Source of the DNA: Ilumatobacter coccineus YM16-304 | Lineage (GTDB): Bacteria; Actinomycetota; Acidimicrobiia; Acidimicrobiales; Ilumatobacteraceae | Reading direction: 5' to 3' | NCBI RefSeq assembly: GCF_000348785.1 | Contig: NC_020520.1 | Location: forward strand, 434,001 to 498,000 | DNA: 64,000 bases | Shown here: in pieces, positions 44,826 to 51,316 of the stretch | Layout of the letters: each line of letters starts with the position of its first letter | Position numbering within the stretch: position 1 is the first letter of the stretch | Position numbers and translations under genes: made by a program | Notes under the pieces: generated by a model | The model's database searches: none | What the model was told of the DNA's origin: nothing | Seen by the model: the letters and a program-made list of their open reading frames with translations, nothing else

Positions 44826-44839
44826 CGAACAAGTGTACG
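44826..44839 (-). promoter_or_regulatory. LexA-like box overlapping a leaderless -10 box
   Basis: CGTACACTTGTTCG on the minus strand is one mismatch from CGAAC-N4-GTTCG. It contains the -10 box TACACT (44832-44837), 7 bases before the ATG at 44824. LexA binding would occlude the -10 directly. Confidence 0.6.
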
Positions 44840-44988
44840 ACAGGGGTGCCTCAGAGTTGGGGAAACGTGAGTGCAGAACGACAGTTATCACTCCCTCGCC
44901 GACCGCTCGACCATCCAAATCCGCCTCATCGCGGCTGGCGACGGATCTAGCGTTGGCGACACACCAACGAGCGCAGAGGAGATCCACC

Positions 44989-45492
44989 ATGAGGACGACA
45001 CGAGTCGTGGCTGCGATCGCAGCCTGCGGCCTGGGAATCGCAGCGTGCGGCGGCGACGACGGGCCGAGCATCGGTGACTTCGCCGATGCTGGCGACACCG
45101 ACGAGAGCTTCGAGGACGACCTCGAAGACTTCGCCGATGCCATGAACCAGGCAACCGGCGCAGGGGGCGGCGGCACCCTCACCTTCGACGGTGGCGAGCA
45201 CCCGATCGACTCGGCGGTCTGCTTCAACCAGGGCGGCACGATCGACATCGGCACCGTCGGCCCCGACAACTTCCGCATCTTCGTCACTGGCGAGCCCGAC
45301 AACATTCGCATCCAAATCCTCACGCCTGAGGGAGTGCAATGGTTCGACGGCGACCCGATGCAACAGAACAAGCCGACCGTCACCATCGACGGCAACGTCA
45401 TCACGTCGACCGGCGGCACGTTCTTCCGGAACGGCGATGACACTCGAGCGACCGCGGAGTTCGTCATCGAGTGCCCCAACGCCATCCTCTGA
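44989..45492 (+). CDS. Small acidic lipoprotein
   Basis: The 167-residue product has a signal peptide ending in lipobox IAAC then GGDDGPSIG, an acidic stretch (DAGDTDESFEDDLEDFAD) and a beta-rich domain with two cysteines (AVCFNQGG and IECPNAIL) likely joined by a disulfide. An AGAGGA Shine-Dalgarno lies 8 bases before the ATG. The pattern recalls small actinobacterial LpqH-type lipoproteins, a family-level resemblance only. Five bases after the stop comes the first copy of the palindromic repeat. Confidence 0.7.
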   Translation: MRTTRVVAAIAACGLGIAACGGDDGPSIGDFADAGDTDESFEDDLEDFADAMNQATGAGGGGTLTFDGGEHPIDSAVCFNQGGTIDIGTVGPDNFRIFVTGEPDNIRIQILTPEGVQWFDGDPMQQNKPTVTIDGNVITSTGGTFFRNGDDTRATAEFVIECPNAIL

Positions 45493-45496
45493 CCCA

Positions 45497-45531
45497 CCCG
45501 GACGCTTTGTCTCAGAGACAAACCGTCCGGG
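45497..45531. repeat. Palindromic repeat copy 1 (35 bp)
   Basis: An inverted repeat centred on A45514 with inner arms TTTGTCTC/GAGACAAA and outer arms CCCGGACGC/CCGTCCGGG, one mismatched pair. It lies 5 bases after a stop codon and upstream of the first peptidoglycan-binding gene. Confidence 0.9.
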
Positions 45532-45575
45532 TTCGAAGCACCGTCCGGATCGTGAAATGCGGAGGGGAGCGGGGA

Positions 45576-45670
45576 GGGGAAGTCTCCCCATTCCGGGATT
45601 CGACGGGGTCGTTCATTGTGGTTCTCAACACCTCGGACATCCGGTCCGGGGCACCTCGAAAGGGAATCCA
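45576..45670 (+). promoter_or_regulatory. Conserved leader of peptidoglycan-binding gene 1
   Basis: A GGGGA-AGTC-TCCCC hairpin (45576-45589) followed by a leader that aligns to the one at 48782-48876. The hairpin start is exactly 95 bases from the ATG in both. The end TCGAAAGGGAATCC carries the Shine-Dalgarno. Confidence 0.6.
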
Positions 45671-46372
45671 ATGAACAAGCTCAACACCATCAACCAGAAC
45701 ACCACCGCCAAGAACATCATCACCAAGAAGGCTCGTCTCGCCGGAAGCATCGCTGCCGTCGCCGTCGCCCTCACCGCCTGCGGCGGCGCCCAGAGCTCCA
45801 CCGCAACCGAGTCCCAGATCCCCGCCGTTCCAGCCGTCGCCGAGCAGGCCCCAGCCGCTGAGCAGACGCCGGCCATCGAGCAGGCCCCGGCGGTCGAGGA
45901 AGCCCCGACCATCGAGGAAGCGTCGGCCGTCGAGGAAGTCCCGGCCGTCGAGGAAGCCCCAGCCGTCGAGCAGACGCCGGCGCCGATGCCGATCGTGGAA
46001 GAAGCTCCGGCCGTCGATCCCGTCGACCCCACGCCGGCCAACGACGTCGCCGACGCCGAGTTCGACGACAGCTACGCCCCGACGAACGGCGAGGCGGTCA
46101 ACCAGTTGATCCCCGCATCGAGCCCCGACTTCCCGTGCGTCGAATACATCGAGGCCACGGAGCTGCCGTTGTTCCCCTGCTCGAAGGGCGAACTCGTCGT
46201 TCAACTGCAGCACGACCTGCAGTGGAACGGCACGCCGCACACGGTCGACGGTTACTTCGGTGAAGACACCTACCTGGCGCTGCAGGGCATGCAGAGCGCC
46301 TGGGGGATGTACCCCACCGGCATCATGGACCAGGCCATGGAGACCGTGATCTCGTACATCTACAGCCACTGA
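45671..46372 (+). CDS. Peptidoglycan-binding lipoprotein with Pro/Ala/Glu repeats
   Basis: The 233-residue product has a signal peptide with lipobox LTAC then GGAQSS, a Pro/Ala/Glu-rich repeat linker (units such as APAVEEAP and APAVEQTP, res about 55-125) suited to spanning the cell wall, and a C-terminal PG_binding_1-like domain (GELVVQLQHDLQWNG, VDGYFGEDTYLALQGMQSAWG, TGIMDQAM). It shares its upstream leader and domain plan with the minus-strand gene at 47915. The start is preceded by AAAGGG. Expression is probably set by the shared leader. Confidence 0.8.
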   Translation: MNKLNTINQNTTAKNIITKKARLAGSIAAVAVALTACGGAQSSTATESQIPAVPAVAEQAPAAEQTPAIEQAPAVEEAPTIEEASAVEEVPAVEEAPAVEQTPAPMPIVEEAPAVDPVDPTPANDVADAEFDDSYAPTNGEAVNQLIPASSPDFPCVEYIEATELPLFPCSKGELVVQLQHDLQWNGTPHTVDGYFGEDTYLALQGMQSAWGMYPTGIMDQAMETVISYIYSH

Positions 46373-46412
46373 CCACCCCGAACCCTCCGTCGGCCCGACG
46401 GTCGACCGCTAC

Positions 46413-46445
46413 CCGGACACCTTGTCTCTGAGACAAGGTGTCCGG
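46413..46445. repeat. Palindromic repeat copy 2 (33 bp)
   Basis: A perfect inverted repeat with arms CCGGACACCTTGTCTC and its complement around a central T. It differs from copy 1 at paired positions, so the dyad is kept while sequence changes. It ends 7 bases before the end of the decayed hydrolase gene. Confidence 0.9.
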
Positions 46446-46451
46446 TTCGCG

Positions 46452-46856
46452 TCAGGCGGGGGTGTGGCCGATGAGCCACGCGACGAGATCGGCGGTCACC
46501 TCGTCGCGGTTGGTCTCGTTGAGGATCTCGTGACGGGCATCGGGGTACACCGTCACCGTCGAGCACCGTCGATCCCGACAGCACCACGCCCGTGTACAAA
46601 GGCGAGTGCTGGGTGATGACCGCCTGCGCTGCGAACGATCCCATCGACTGGCCGAACAGCAACAGCGGCAACCCCTCGTGAGCGACGGCGATCGCTTCGC
46701 CGGACTACGCCACGTCGGCGACCAATCCGCCGGAAACCAGCGTCTCCGAAGTCACCGAGCGCGTCGGTCCGTCCTGACCTGTGCGACCGTGGCCGCGATG
46801 ATCGGTCGCGAACGCGAGGAACCCGGCCTCGTCGAGCGCCAGCGCGACCCAGGCGA
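46452..46856 (-). pseudogene. Decayed alpha/beta hydrolase (monoacylglycerol-lipase-like)
   Basis: Minus-strand remnants of a serine hydrolase: FLAFATDHRGHGRTG, an in-frame TAG after LVADVA, then LPLLLFGQSMGSFAAQ (nucleophile-elbow GQSMG) and VVLSGSTVLDG. The coding sense then jumps directly into the C-terminal end VYPDARHEILNETNRDEV with the catalytic-His region, ending IGHTPA-stop. The N-terminus and about 100 central residues are missing, there is a stop and the frame shifts, so it is non-functional. It is bracketed almost exactly by palindrome copies 2 and 3. Confidence 0.8.
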
Positions 46857-46891
46857 ACCGGACGCTTTGTCTCAGAGACAAACCGTCCGGT
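46857..46891. repeat. Palindromic repeat copy 3 (35 bp)
   Basis: The same core as copy 1 (ACCGGACGC outer arm, TTTGTCTC inner arm, central A at 46874), one mismatched pair. It abuts the truncated 5' side of the hydrolase remnant and lies 33 bases before the methyltransferase start. Confidence 0.9.
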
Positions 46892-46924
46892 GGGATCGTT
46901 GGGTCGGTCGGCGAGGCTGTGGGG

Positions 46925-47845
46925 ATGCGTGAGTCTGCATCGGCAACATCCGACGTGATCAGCTTCGACGGGTCGGTCGTCGTGCTCGATGGCGGTCTCT
47001 CGACCGCACTCGAAGTCGGTGGCGCCGACCTGAGCGACGATCTGTGGACTGCCCGGCTGCTCCGTCACGACCCCGCGGCGATCGTCGCCGCCCACGCCGC
47101 CTACTTCGAAGCCGGTGCCGACGTCGCCATCACCGCCAGCTATCAGGCGAGTGTGTCCGGCTTCGTGGCGGCGGGTATCGAACGAGCGGAGGCCGAGCGG
47201 CTCATCGCGTCGAGCGTCGAGCTTGCCAAGGAGGCCCGAGACCAGATCACTCCGGGAGAGCGCCCGCTGCTCGTCGCTGCGTCGGTCGGCCCGTACGGGG
47301 CGGTGCTCGCCGACGGCTCCGAGTACCGCGGGGACTACGGCCTCTCCGCCGGAGAGTTGCGTGACTTCCACCTGCCGCGCCTCGAGCTGCTTGCCTCGGC
47401 CGAACCGGATCTCTTCGCCGTCGAGACGATCCCCGACGTCCGCGAAGCCGAGGTCCTCGTCCCGCTCCTCGACGAGGTCGGCCTGCCCGCGTGGTTCTCG
47501 TACACGGTGGCCGACGGCCGCACTCGCGCCGGTCAGCCGCTCGACGAGGCGTTCGCAACCCTCGCCGGAAGTTCGTCGATCGTCGCAGCGGGTGTCAACT
47601 GCTCGGCGCCAGAGGACGTGCTGGCGGCGATCCACGCGGTGGTCGTAGCGACCGGTCTGCCGGGTGTCGCGTACCCGAACCGCGGCGAACGATGGGATCC
47701 CGCCACCAACAGCTGGACCGGAGCCGACTCGTACTCGCTCGACCTCGTCCCCGAATGGATCGCCGCGGGAGCTCGCCTCATCGGCGGCTGCTGCCAGATC
47801 AGCCCCGGCGACATCGCCGAACTCGCCCGCACCATCCGCTCCTGA
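46925..47845 (+). CDS. mmuM: Homocysteine S-methyltransferase
   Basis: The 306-residue barrel enzyme has the family N-terminus VVLDGGLSTALE, the catalytic zinc cysteine in AAGVNCSAPEDV and the paired cysteines of LIGGCCQISPGDI near the C-terminus. It transfers a methyl group from S-methylmethionine (or similar donors) to homocysteine to form methionine. The ATG at 46925 has GAGGCT 6 bases upstream; a GTG at 46919 is an alternative. It stands alone between palindrome copies 3 and 4. Confidence 0.88.
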   Translation: MRESASATSDVISFDGSVVVLDGGLSTALEVGGADLSDDLWTARLLRHDPAAIVAAHAAYFEAGADVAITASYQASVSGFVAAGIERAEAERLIASSVELAKEARDQITPGERPLLVAASVGPYGAVLADGSEYRGDYGLSAGELRDFHLPRLELLASAEPDLFAVETIPDVREAEVLVPLLDEVGLPAWFSYTVADGRTRAGQPLDEAFATLAGSSSIVAAGVNCSAPEDVLAAIHAVVVATGLPGVAYPNRGERWDPATNSWTGADSYSLDLVPEWIAAGARLIGGCCQISPGDIAELARTIRS

Positions 47846-47859
47846 CCCCGGACGCGCAA

Positions 47860-47896
47860 AACCGGACGGTTTGTCTCAGAGACAAACCGTCCGGTT
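47860..47896. repeat. Palindromic repeat copy 4 (37 bp)
   Basis: A perfect dyad centred on A47878 with outer arms AACCGGACGG/CCGTCCGGTT and inner arms TTTGTCTC/GAGACAAA. It lies between convergent genes, 14 bases after the mmuM stop, where it could serve as a bidirectional terminator. Confidence 0.92.
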
Positions 47897-47914
47897 GGTG
47901 GCGGCGGGGCGGGG

Positions 47915-48781
47915 TCAGTCGTCGAAGTGGCTGAACCAGGAGATGCAGTCGTCGATGTCCTGCACGCTGAACTCGATCTGGCCGGCCGAGCTGTTCGCCA
48001 CGGTCAGGACGTGGTCGCAATAGGCGTCGAACGGGAAGTCACGCTCGTAGTCGCTGACCCAGCCGTCGCCGTTGACGTCGAGCACGGGGTCGTAGGCGTT
48101 GTCGGCACCGTCGCCGTGCCAGTCGGCGGCGTCGCACATCGAGCCATCGGCGTTGCAGCTCGGATCGATCTTCGCGATGACGTCCAGCAGTTCCTGCGTG
48201 ACGAGGCCGTTCTGCTCGAAGCCCCACACGCCCTGCATGTACTTCACGGCCTCCAGGGTCTGCGGACCGAAGTAGCCGTCGGTCGAGACGTCGGCGAACG
48301 GGGTCAGCAGGCGTTGCAGATCGGAGACCCAGTCGCCCTTGTCGCACAGTTGGAGCGGCAGGTTGTTCGTGGCGTTGTACGTGGGGCAGGGTCCGCTGTC
48401 GACCTGCGTCGGAGCGGCGGCCGGTGCCGGCGCCTCGGCGGCGGGAGGGGCGGTCGTGTCGACCAACGCCGGATCGATCTCGACGGGGGCGGCCTCGAGG
48501 GTCACGATCGGATCGATCACCACAACCTCGCTGGCCGAGGAGTCGGAGGCGGGAGCCTCGGCGACCACCGGCGACGCGGCGTCGACCGGTGCGGCCACCG
48601 CCGGAGCTTCGACGGCCGGGGTGACATCGGCCGAGGCTGCGCTGCTGCTGCCACCGAGGGCGACGGCCGAGCCGATGCCGATCAGAGCGACGAAGGCGGC
48701 GGTGGTGGCGCCGATCGCAATGTTGCGGCCGGTGTTGTCGGCGAGGTGGTTCTGGTTGCTGGTGGTGGTGAAGTCGTTCAT
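47915..48781 (-). CDS. Exported peptidoglycan-binding protein with EF-hand-like end
   Basis: The 288-residue product has an N-terminal hydrophobic span (IAIGATTAAFVALIGIGSAVALGG) after a polar start, an Ala/Pro-rich wall-spanning linker, and a PG_binding_1-like domain (KGDWVSDLQRLLTPF, STDGYFGPQTLEAVKYMQGVWG, NGLVTQELLDVI). It ends in a C-terminal region with a possible calcium-binding loop DVNGDGWVSDYE and cysteines. It is paralogous in plan to the gene at 45671 and shares its 5' leader. The N-terminus (MNDFTTTSNQNHL) resembles that of the paralogue. Confidence 0.8.
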   Translation of the reverse strand: MNDFTTTSNQNHLADNTGRNIAIGATTAAFVALIGIGSAVALGGSSSAASADVTPAVEAPAVAAPVDAASPVVAEAPASDSSASEVVVIDPIVTLEAAPVEIDPALVDTTAPPAAEAPAPAAAPTQVDSGPCPTYNATNNLPLQLCDKGDWVSDLQRLLTPFADVSTDGYFGPQTLEAVKYMQGVWGFEQNGLVTQELLDVIAKIDPSCNADGSMCDAADWHGDGADNAYDPVLDVNGDGWVSDYERDFPFDAYCDHVLTVANSSAGQIEFSVQDIDDCISWFSHFDD

Positions 48782-48876
48782 CGGATTCCCTTTCGAAGTT
48801 CCCCGAACCGGTTGCTCGAGGTGATGAACACCACACTGAGGGAGACGCCGAGAATCCGGAATGGGGAGAGTTCCCC
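48782..48876 (-). promoter_or_regulatory. Conserved leader of peptidoglycan-binding gene 2
   Basis: A GGGGA-ACTC-TCCCC hairpin (48863-48876) and the leader down to TTCGAAAGGGAATCCG before the ATG. The hairpin-to-ATG distance of 95 bases equals that of the paralogue at 45671. Confidence 0.6.
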
Positions 48877-48888
48877 TCCGACGAAGGG

Positions 48889-48919
48889 CGGACGGTTTGT
48901 CTCTGAGACAAAGCGTCCG
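48889..48919. repeat. Palindromic repeat copy 5 (31 bp)
   Basis: The same repeat in the opposite orientation to copy 1, centred on T48904, one mismatch. It lies between divergent genes, so it is not a terminator for either. Confidence 0.88.
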
Positions 48920-48926
48920 GGGGTGT

Positions 48927-48932
48927 TACGGT
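48927..48932 (+). promoter_or_regulatory. -10 box (TACGGT), leaderless promoter
   Basis: TACGGT with 6 bases to the ATG at 48939, beginning 7 bases after palindrome copy 5. Confidence 0.5.
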
Positions 48933-48938
48933 TGTCAC

Positions 48939-50003
48939 ATGGGGGCGAGACTCGACGAGCAGGCGGCAGCGATGGTGACGGCGTTGCATCCCGACGCGGA
49001 ACAGGTCGACGTCGTCGACTTCGGGCCGATTCCGGGCGGATTCTCGCGTGAGACCTATTGCTTCGACGCGATCATCCACACCGCCGGCGCGGAGGAGCGG
49101 CACCCACTCATTCTCCGCAAGGATCCGCCCGCCTCCGTCGCCATCCTCCACACGAGTCGGGCCGTCGAACACGACCTGATCGAGACGATCCGGCTCAACA
49201 CCAACGTGCCCGTCACCCAGAGCCTCGGCCACGAGATGGACCCCGACGTGTTCGGTGAGCCGGCCATGATCATCCGCCGAGCCGACGGCAACTCACACAC
49301 GTCCGATCTCTTCCACGACGGACCCGACAGTGACCAGGTCGACGACGTGGTGCGCCATCTGTGCGAATCACTCGTCGAACTGCACCAGAGCGACATCGCG
49401 ACCCTCGACCCTGCCGGCGTCCTCGACGATCCTCGTGGCGTCGGCATCGACGTCACCGACTGGGACTCCTACATGGACTCCACCTTCGAGTACTACCTGT
49501 CGAGCTACCACGGCCTCAACCGCGACCCGATGCTGTGCATCCTCCTCGACGCATTCCTCACACTGCGACGAACCAAACCGAGGCCGCTACCGCTCTCGGT
49601 CGTCCACGGCGACTTCAACCCGGCCAACTTCCTGTACGCCGACGGCAAGGTCACGGCGCTCATCGACTGGGAGAACGCCCGAATCGGCGATCCGCGAGAA
49701 GATCTCGGATGGATGGCGATGATGGACACGCTGTCGAACACGAACATCATGTCGCACCCGGCCGATGAAGGCGGGTTCCTCGCCTACTACAACAAGCTCA
49801 CCGGCTACGAGATCACCGAAGCCGAGATCGGCTACTTCATCCTGTTCGGCAGCGCCAACATCGCGGTGCCGGTCAACGAAGCGATCAAGCGCCGGGTCGA
49901 CGGCGAGAGCCGCGAACTCGTGCATCTCTACATGATCCAGTCGAGCGCCCCGGCGTTGCCCGGGATCGGCCGTCTGCTCGGCTACCCGGGAGTGCCCGCA
50001 TGA
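48939..50003 (+). CDS. APH-like phosphotransferase (FadE36/ACAD10-type kinase)
   Basis: The 354-residue product has the aminoglycoside-phosphotransferase fold: LILRKDPP (ATP-site lysine), a catalytic loop SVVHGDFNPANFLYADG and a metal-binding ALIDWENARIGDPREDLGW. The closest functional group appears to be the actinobacterial APH-like kinases linked to acyl-CoA metabolism, not antibiotic resistance, but the substrate is unknown. The start is fixed by a -10 box 6 bases upstream. It overlaps the next gene (ATGA). Confidence 0.82.
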   Translation: MGARLDEQAAAMVTALHPDAEQVDVVDFGPIPGGFSRETYCFDAIIHTAGAEERHPLILRKDPPASVAILHTSRAVEHDLIETIRLNTNVPVTQSLGHEMDPDVFGEPAMIIRRADGNSHTSDLFHDGPDSDQVDDVVRHLCESLVELHQSDIATLDPAGVLDDPRGVGIDVTDWDSYMDSTFEYYLSSYHGLNRDPMLCILLDAFLTLRRTKPRPLPLSVVHGDFNPANFLYADGKVTALIDWENARIGDPREDLGWMAMMDTLSNTNIMSHPADEGGFLAYYNKLTGYEITEAEIGYFILFGSANIAVPVNEAIKRRVDGESRELVHLYMIQSSAPALPGIGRLLGYPGVPA

Positions 50004-50506
50004 ACACGTCACCGTCCATCGATTCGATTCTCGAAGGCGTCATCATGACCATCGACGACGAGATCATTCCGGCGCTCGACAACCCCAAGGCCCACGCCAG
50101 CGCGCAGATGATCCAATCACTGCTGCAAGGCCTCCGCCAGACGCTTCCGGTGTTCGACGCCTCGCTCGTCGACGAGCACAACGACATGATCCGCACGCTT
50201 CGCGATGCTGCCGCAGCGCTCGGCGACGCTGCGGGCCCGGCGGCCGATCGGGTGCGCGAACGGGCGCAGACGTTCGGCTCGTGGAGCGATCTTCCGGCAC
50301 CGTCCGACCGCGACGACGTCGTCGCCGCGCACACCGAACTCGGACGGGCGATCGAAGCGTCGTTCCTCGACCTCGACGAACTCCAGCGCGCCGGGGTCGG
50401 AGCGGCCGACGACGCCGTGCAGGTGATTCGAACACATCTCGGCCCGCGCTACGTCCGTGAAGCCGCCACGATCATGGTCGGCGAGGGGATGCTCGGCCGC
50501 AACTGA
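50000..50506 (+). CDS. Hypothetical helical protein coupled to the APH-like kinase
   Basis: The 168-residue product is predicted almost entirely helical, with no signal peptide and no cysteines. Segments such as MTIDDEIIPALDNPKAHAS and GPRYVREAATIMVGEGM are distinctive, but I do not recognise a family. The ATG at 50000 overlaps the stop of the APH-like kinase, so it is likely a functional partner of that kinase. Confidence 0.65.
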   Translation: MNTSPSIDSILEGVIMTIDDEIIPALDNPKAHASAQMIQSLLQGLRQTLPVFDASLVDEHNDMIRTLRDAAAALGDAAGPAADRVRERAQTFGSWSDLPAPSDRDDVVAAHTELGRAIEASFLDLDELQRAGVGAADDAVQVIRTHLGPRYVREAATIMVGEGMLGRN

Positions 50507-50524
50507 CGACGGCCCACCCGCCGA

Positions 50525-51187
50525 TCACACGCTCGGGGCGTCGTCGCCTCGGAGTTGCCAGAACGGCGAGGTGAGGCCCGCCGACGTGAGCAGCGCCTGC
50601 AACTCGTCGAGCGACTTGGCGACGAACGGTTCGGCCAACCGATCGCCGTACCACCCCTGCGTGAGCGGCCACATCGCGCTCATCGGAACACTGTCTCCAA
50701 CGGCGGGCCCGACGTCCTTCGACCGAAGGAACGTGATGGTGCGTCAAGTTCGAACGATGTCGCGCCACCAGTGTCGGGCCTCGATCTCGAAGTGCACGTG
50801 ACCCTCCGTGAGACCGAGGACGTCGTCGACGACGTCGAACTCCAGCGGCTCGCCGCTATCGGCCCAGACCGACTCGATGTGCACGTCGTCGTCGATCGCC
50901 GCAGCGATCGCGAGCGAGTCCCACGCGCAGTTCGCCCACCACGATCGATCGCCCGAGCGCACCCGATGCTCGGTGGGCACGGCGGAGAACGGGAGGGCCA
51001 TGCGAATCTCGCCCGCCCGCTCCGGTCGGTCGTCGAGCACGATCACGTGCGCATCGTGCAGCCGCCGCAGTTGTCGGTCGGCAACGTCGGGATCACCGAT
51101 CCGCTCGACCAACTCACCGCGCGTCGGCGCCATCCCCGTCGAGGCGAACCGACGGTAGATCACCGCGCGCAGATCGAGGTCGTCCAC
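50525..51187 (-). CDS. MerB-like organomercurial lyase homologue, predicted selenoprotein (Sec148)
   Basis: A conventional reading ends at the TGA at 50744-50746. Read through as selenocysteine, the frame gives 220 residues (E. coli plasmid MerB is 212). Seen: C87 and D90 in NCAWDSL, U148 in IVRT-U-RTITFLRS, and a continuing coherent C-terminus (MSAMWPLTQGWYGDRLAE, ELQALLTSAGLTSPFW). Known: MerB uses Cys96, Asp99 and Cys159 to cleave the C-Hg bond; the spacings 3 and 63 match 3 and 61 here, so the TGA sits on the second catalytic cysteine. Upstream parts also fit, with a winged-helix-like N-terminus and PFSAVPTEHRV. The GTG start is fixed by TACGGT 7 bases upstream. Inference: a Sec-containing C-Hg lyase or related enzyme. 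The alternative is a TGC-to-TGA nonsense mutation. Confidence 0.8.
50712..50746 (-). promoter_or_regulatory. Putative bacterial SECIS element after the UGA
   Basis: Numbering the UGA as 1-3, bases 13-35 fold into a hairpin: ACG/CGT, then one unpaired U at 16 or 17, then a 6-bp helix TCCTTC/GAAGGA capped by a GGTC tetraloop (23-26). The E. coli fdhF SECIS has bulged U17 and loop GGUC at 22-25, the features read by SelB. The element lies within coding sequence, as bacterial SECIS elements do. Confidence 0.8.
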
Positions 51188-51194
51188 GTCGACC

Positions 51195-51200
51195 ACCGTA
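51195..51200 (-). promoter_or_regulatory. -10 box (TACGGT), leaderless promoter of the MerB-like gene
   Basis: TACGGT on the minus strand with 7 bases to the GTG at 51187. It shows the gene has an intact promoter of the local type. Confidence 0.5.
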
Positions 51201-51237
51201 CGCCACCGCTCACTCGGCGCCTGACGCGCCGCCGCCC

Positions 51238-51279
51238 GGCGCCGGGAAAGCCGTCGCAGGGCGCCGGGAAAGCCGTCGC
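51238..51279. repeat. Two direct 20-bp repeats, period 22
   Basis: GGCGCCGGGAAAGCCGTCGC occurs at 51238-51257 and 51260-51279, in the gap between the divergent MerB-like and phosphoesterase genes. Outer arms CACTCGGCGCC and GGCGCTGAGTG form an imperfect inverted repeat around them. A regulator-binding role is possible. Confidence 0.6.
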
Positions 51280-51316
51280 CGGAGGCCCGGCGCTGAGTGT
51301 CGGCCAGACTGGCGGA

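Noticed and set aside
46452-46856. Hydrolase fragment as a second readthrough or recoded gene
   Set aside because: Unlike the MerB-like gene it has a TAG, a large internal deletion and a frame change, and no downstream hairpin; it is simply decayed.
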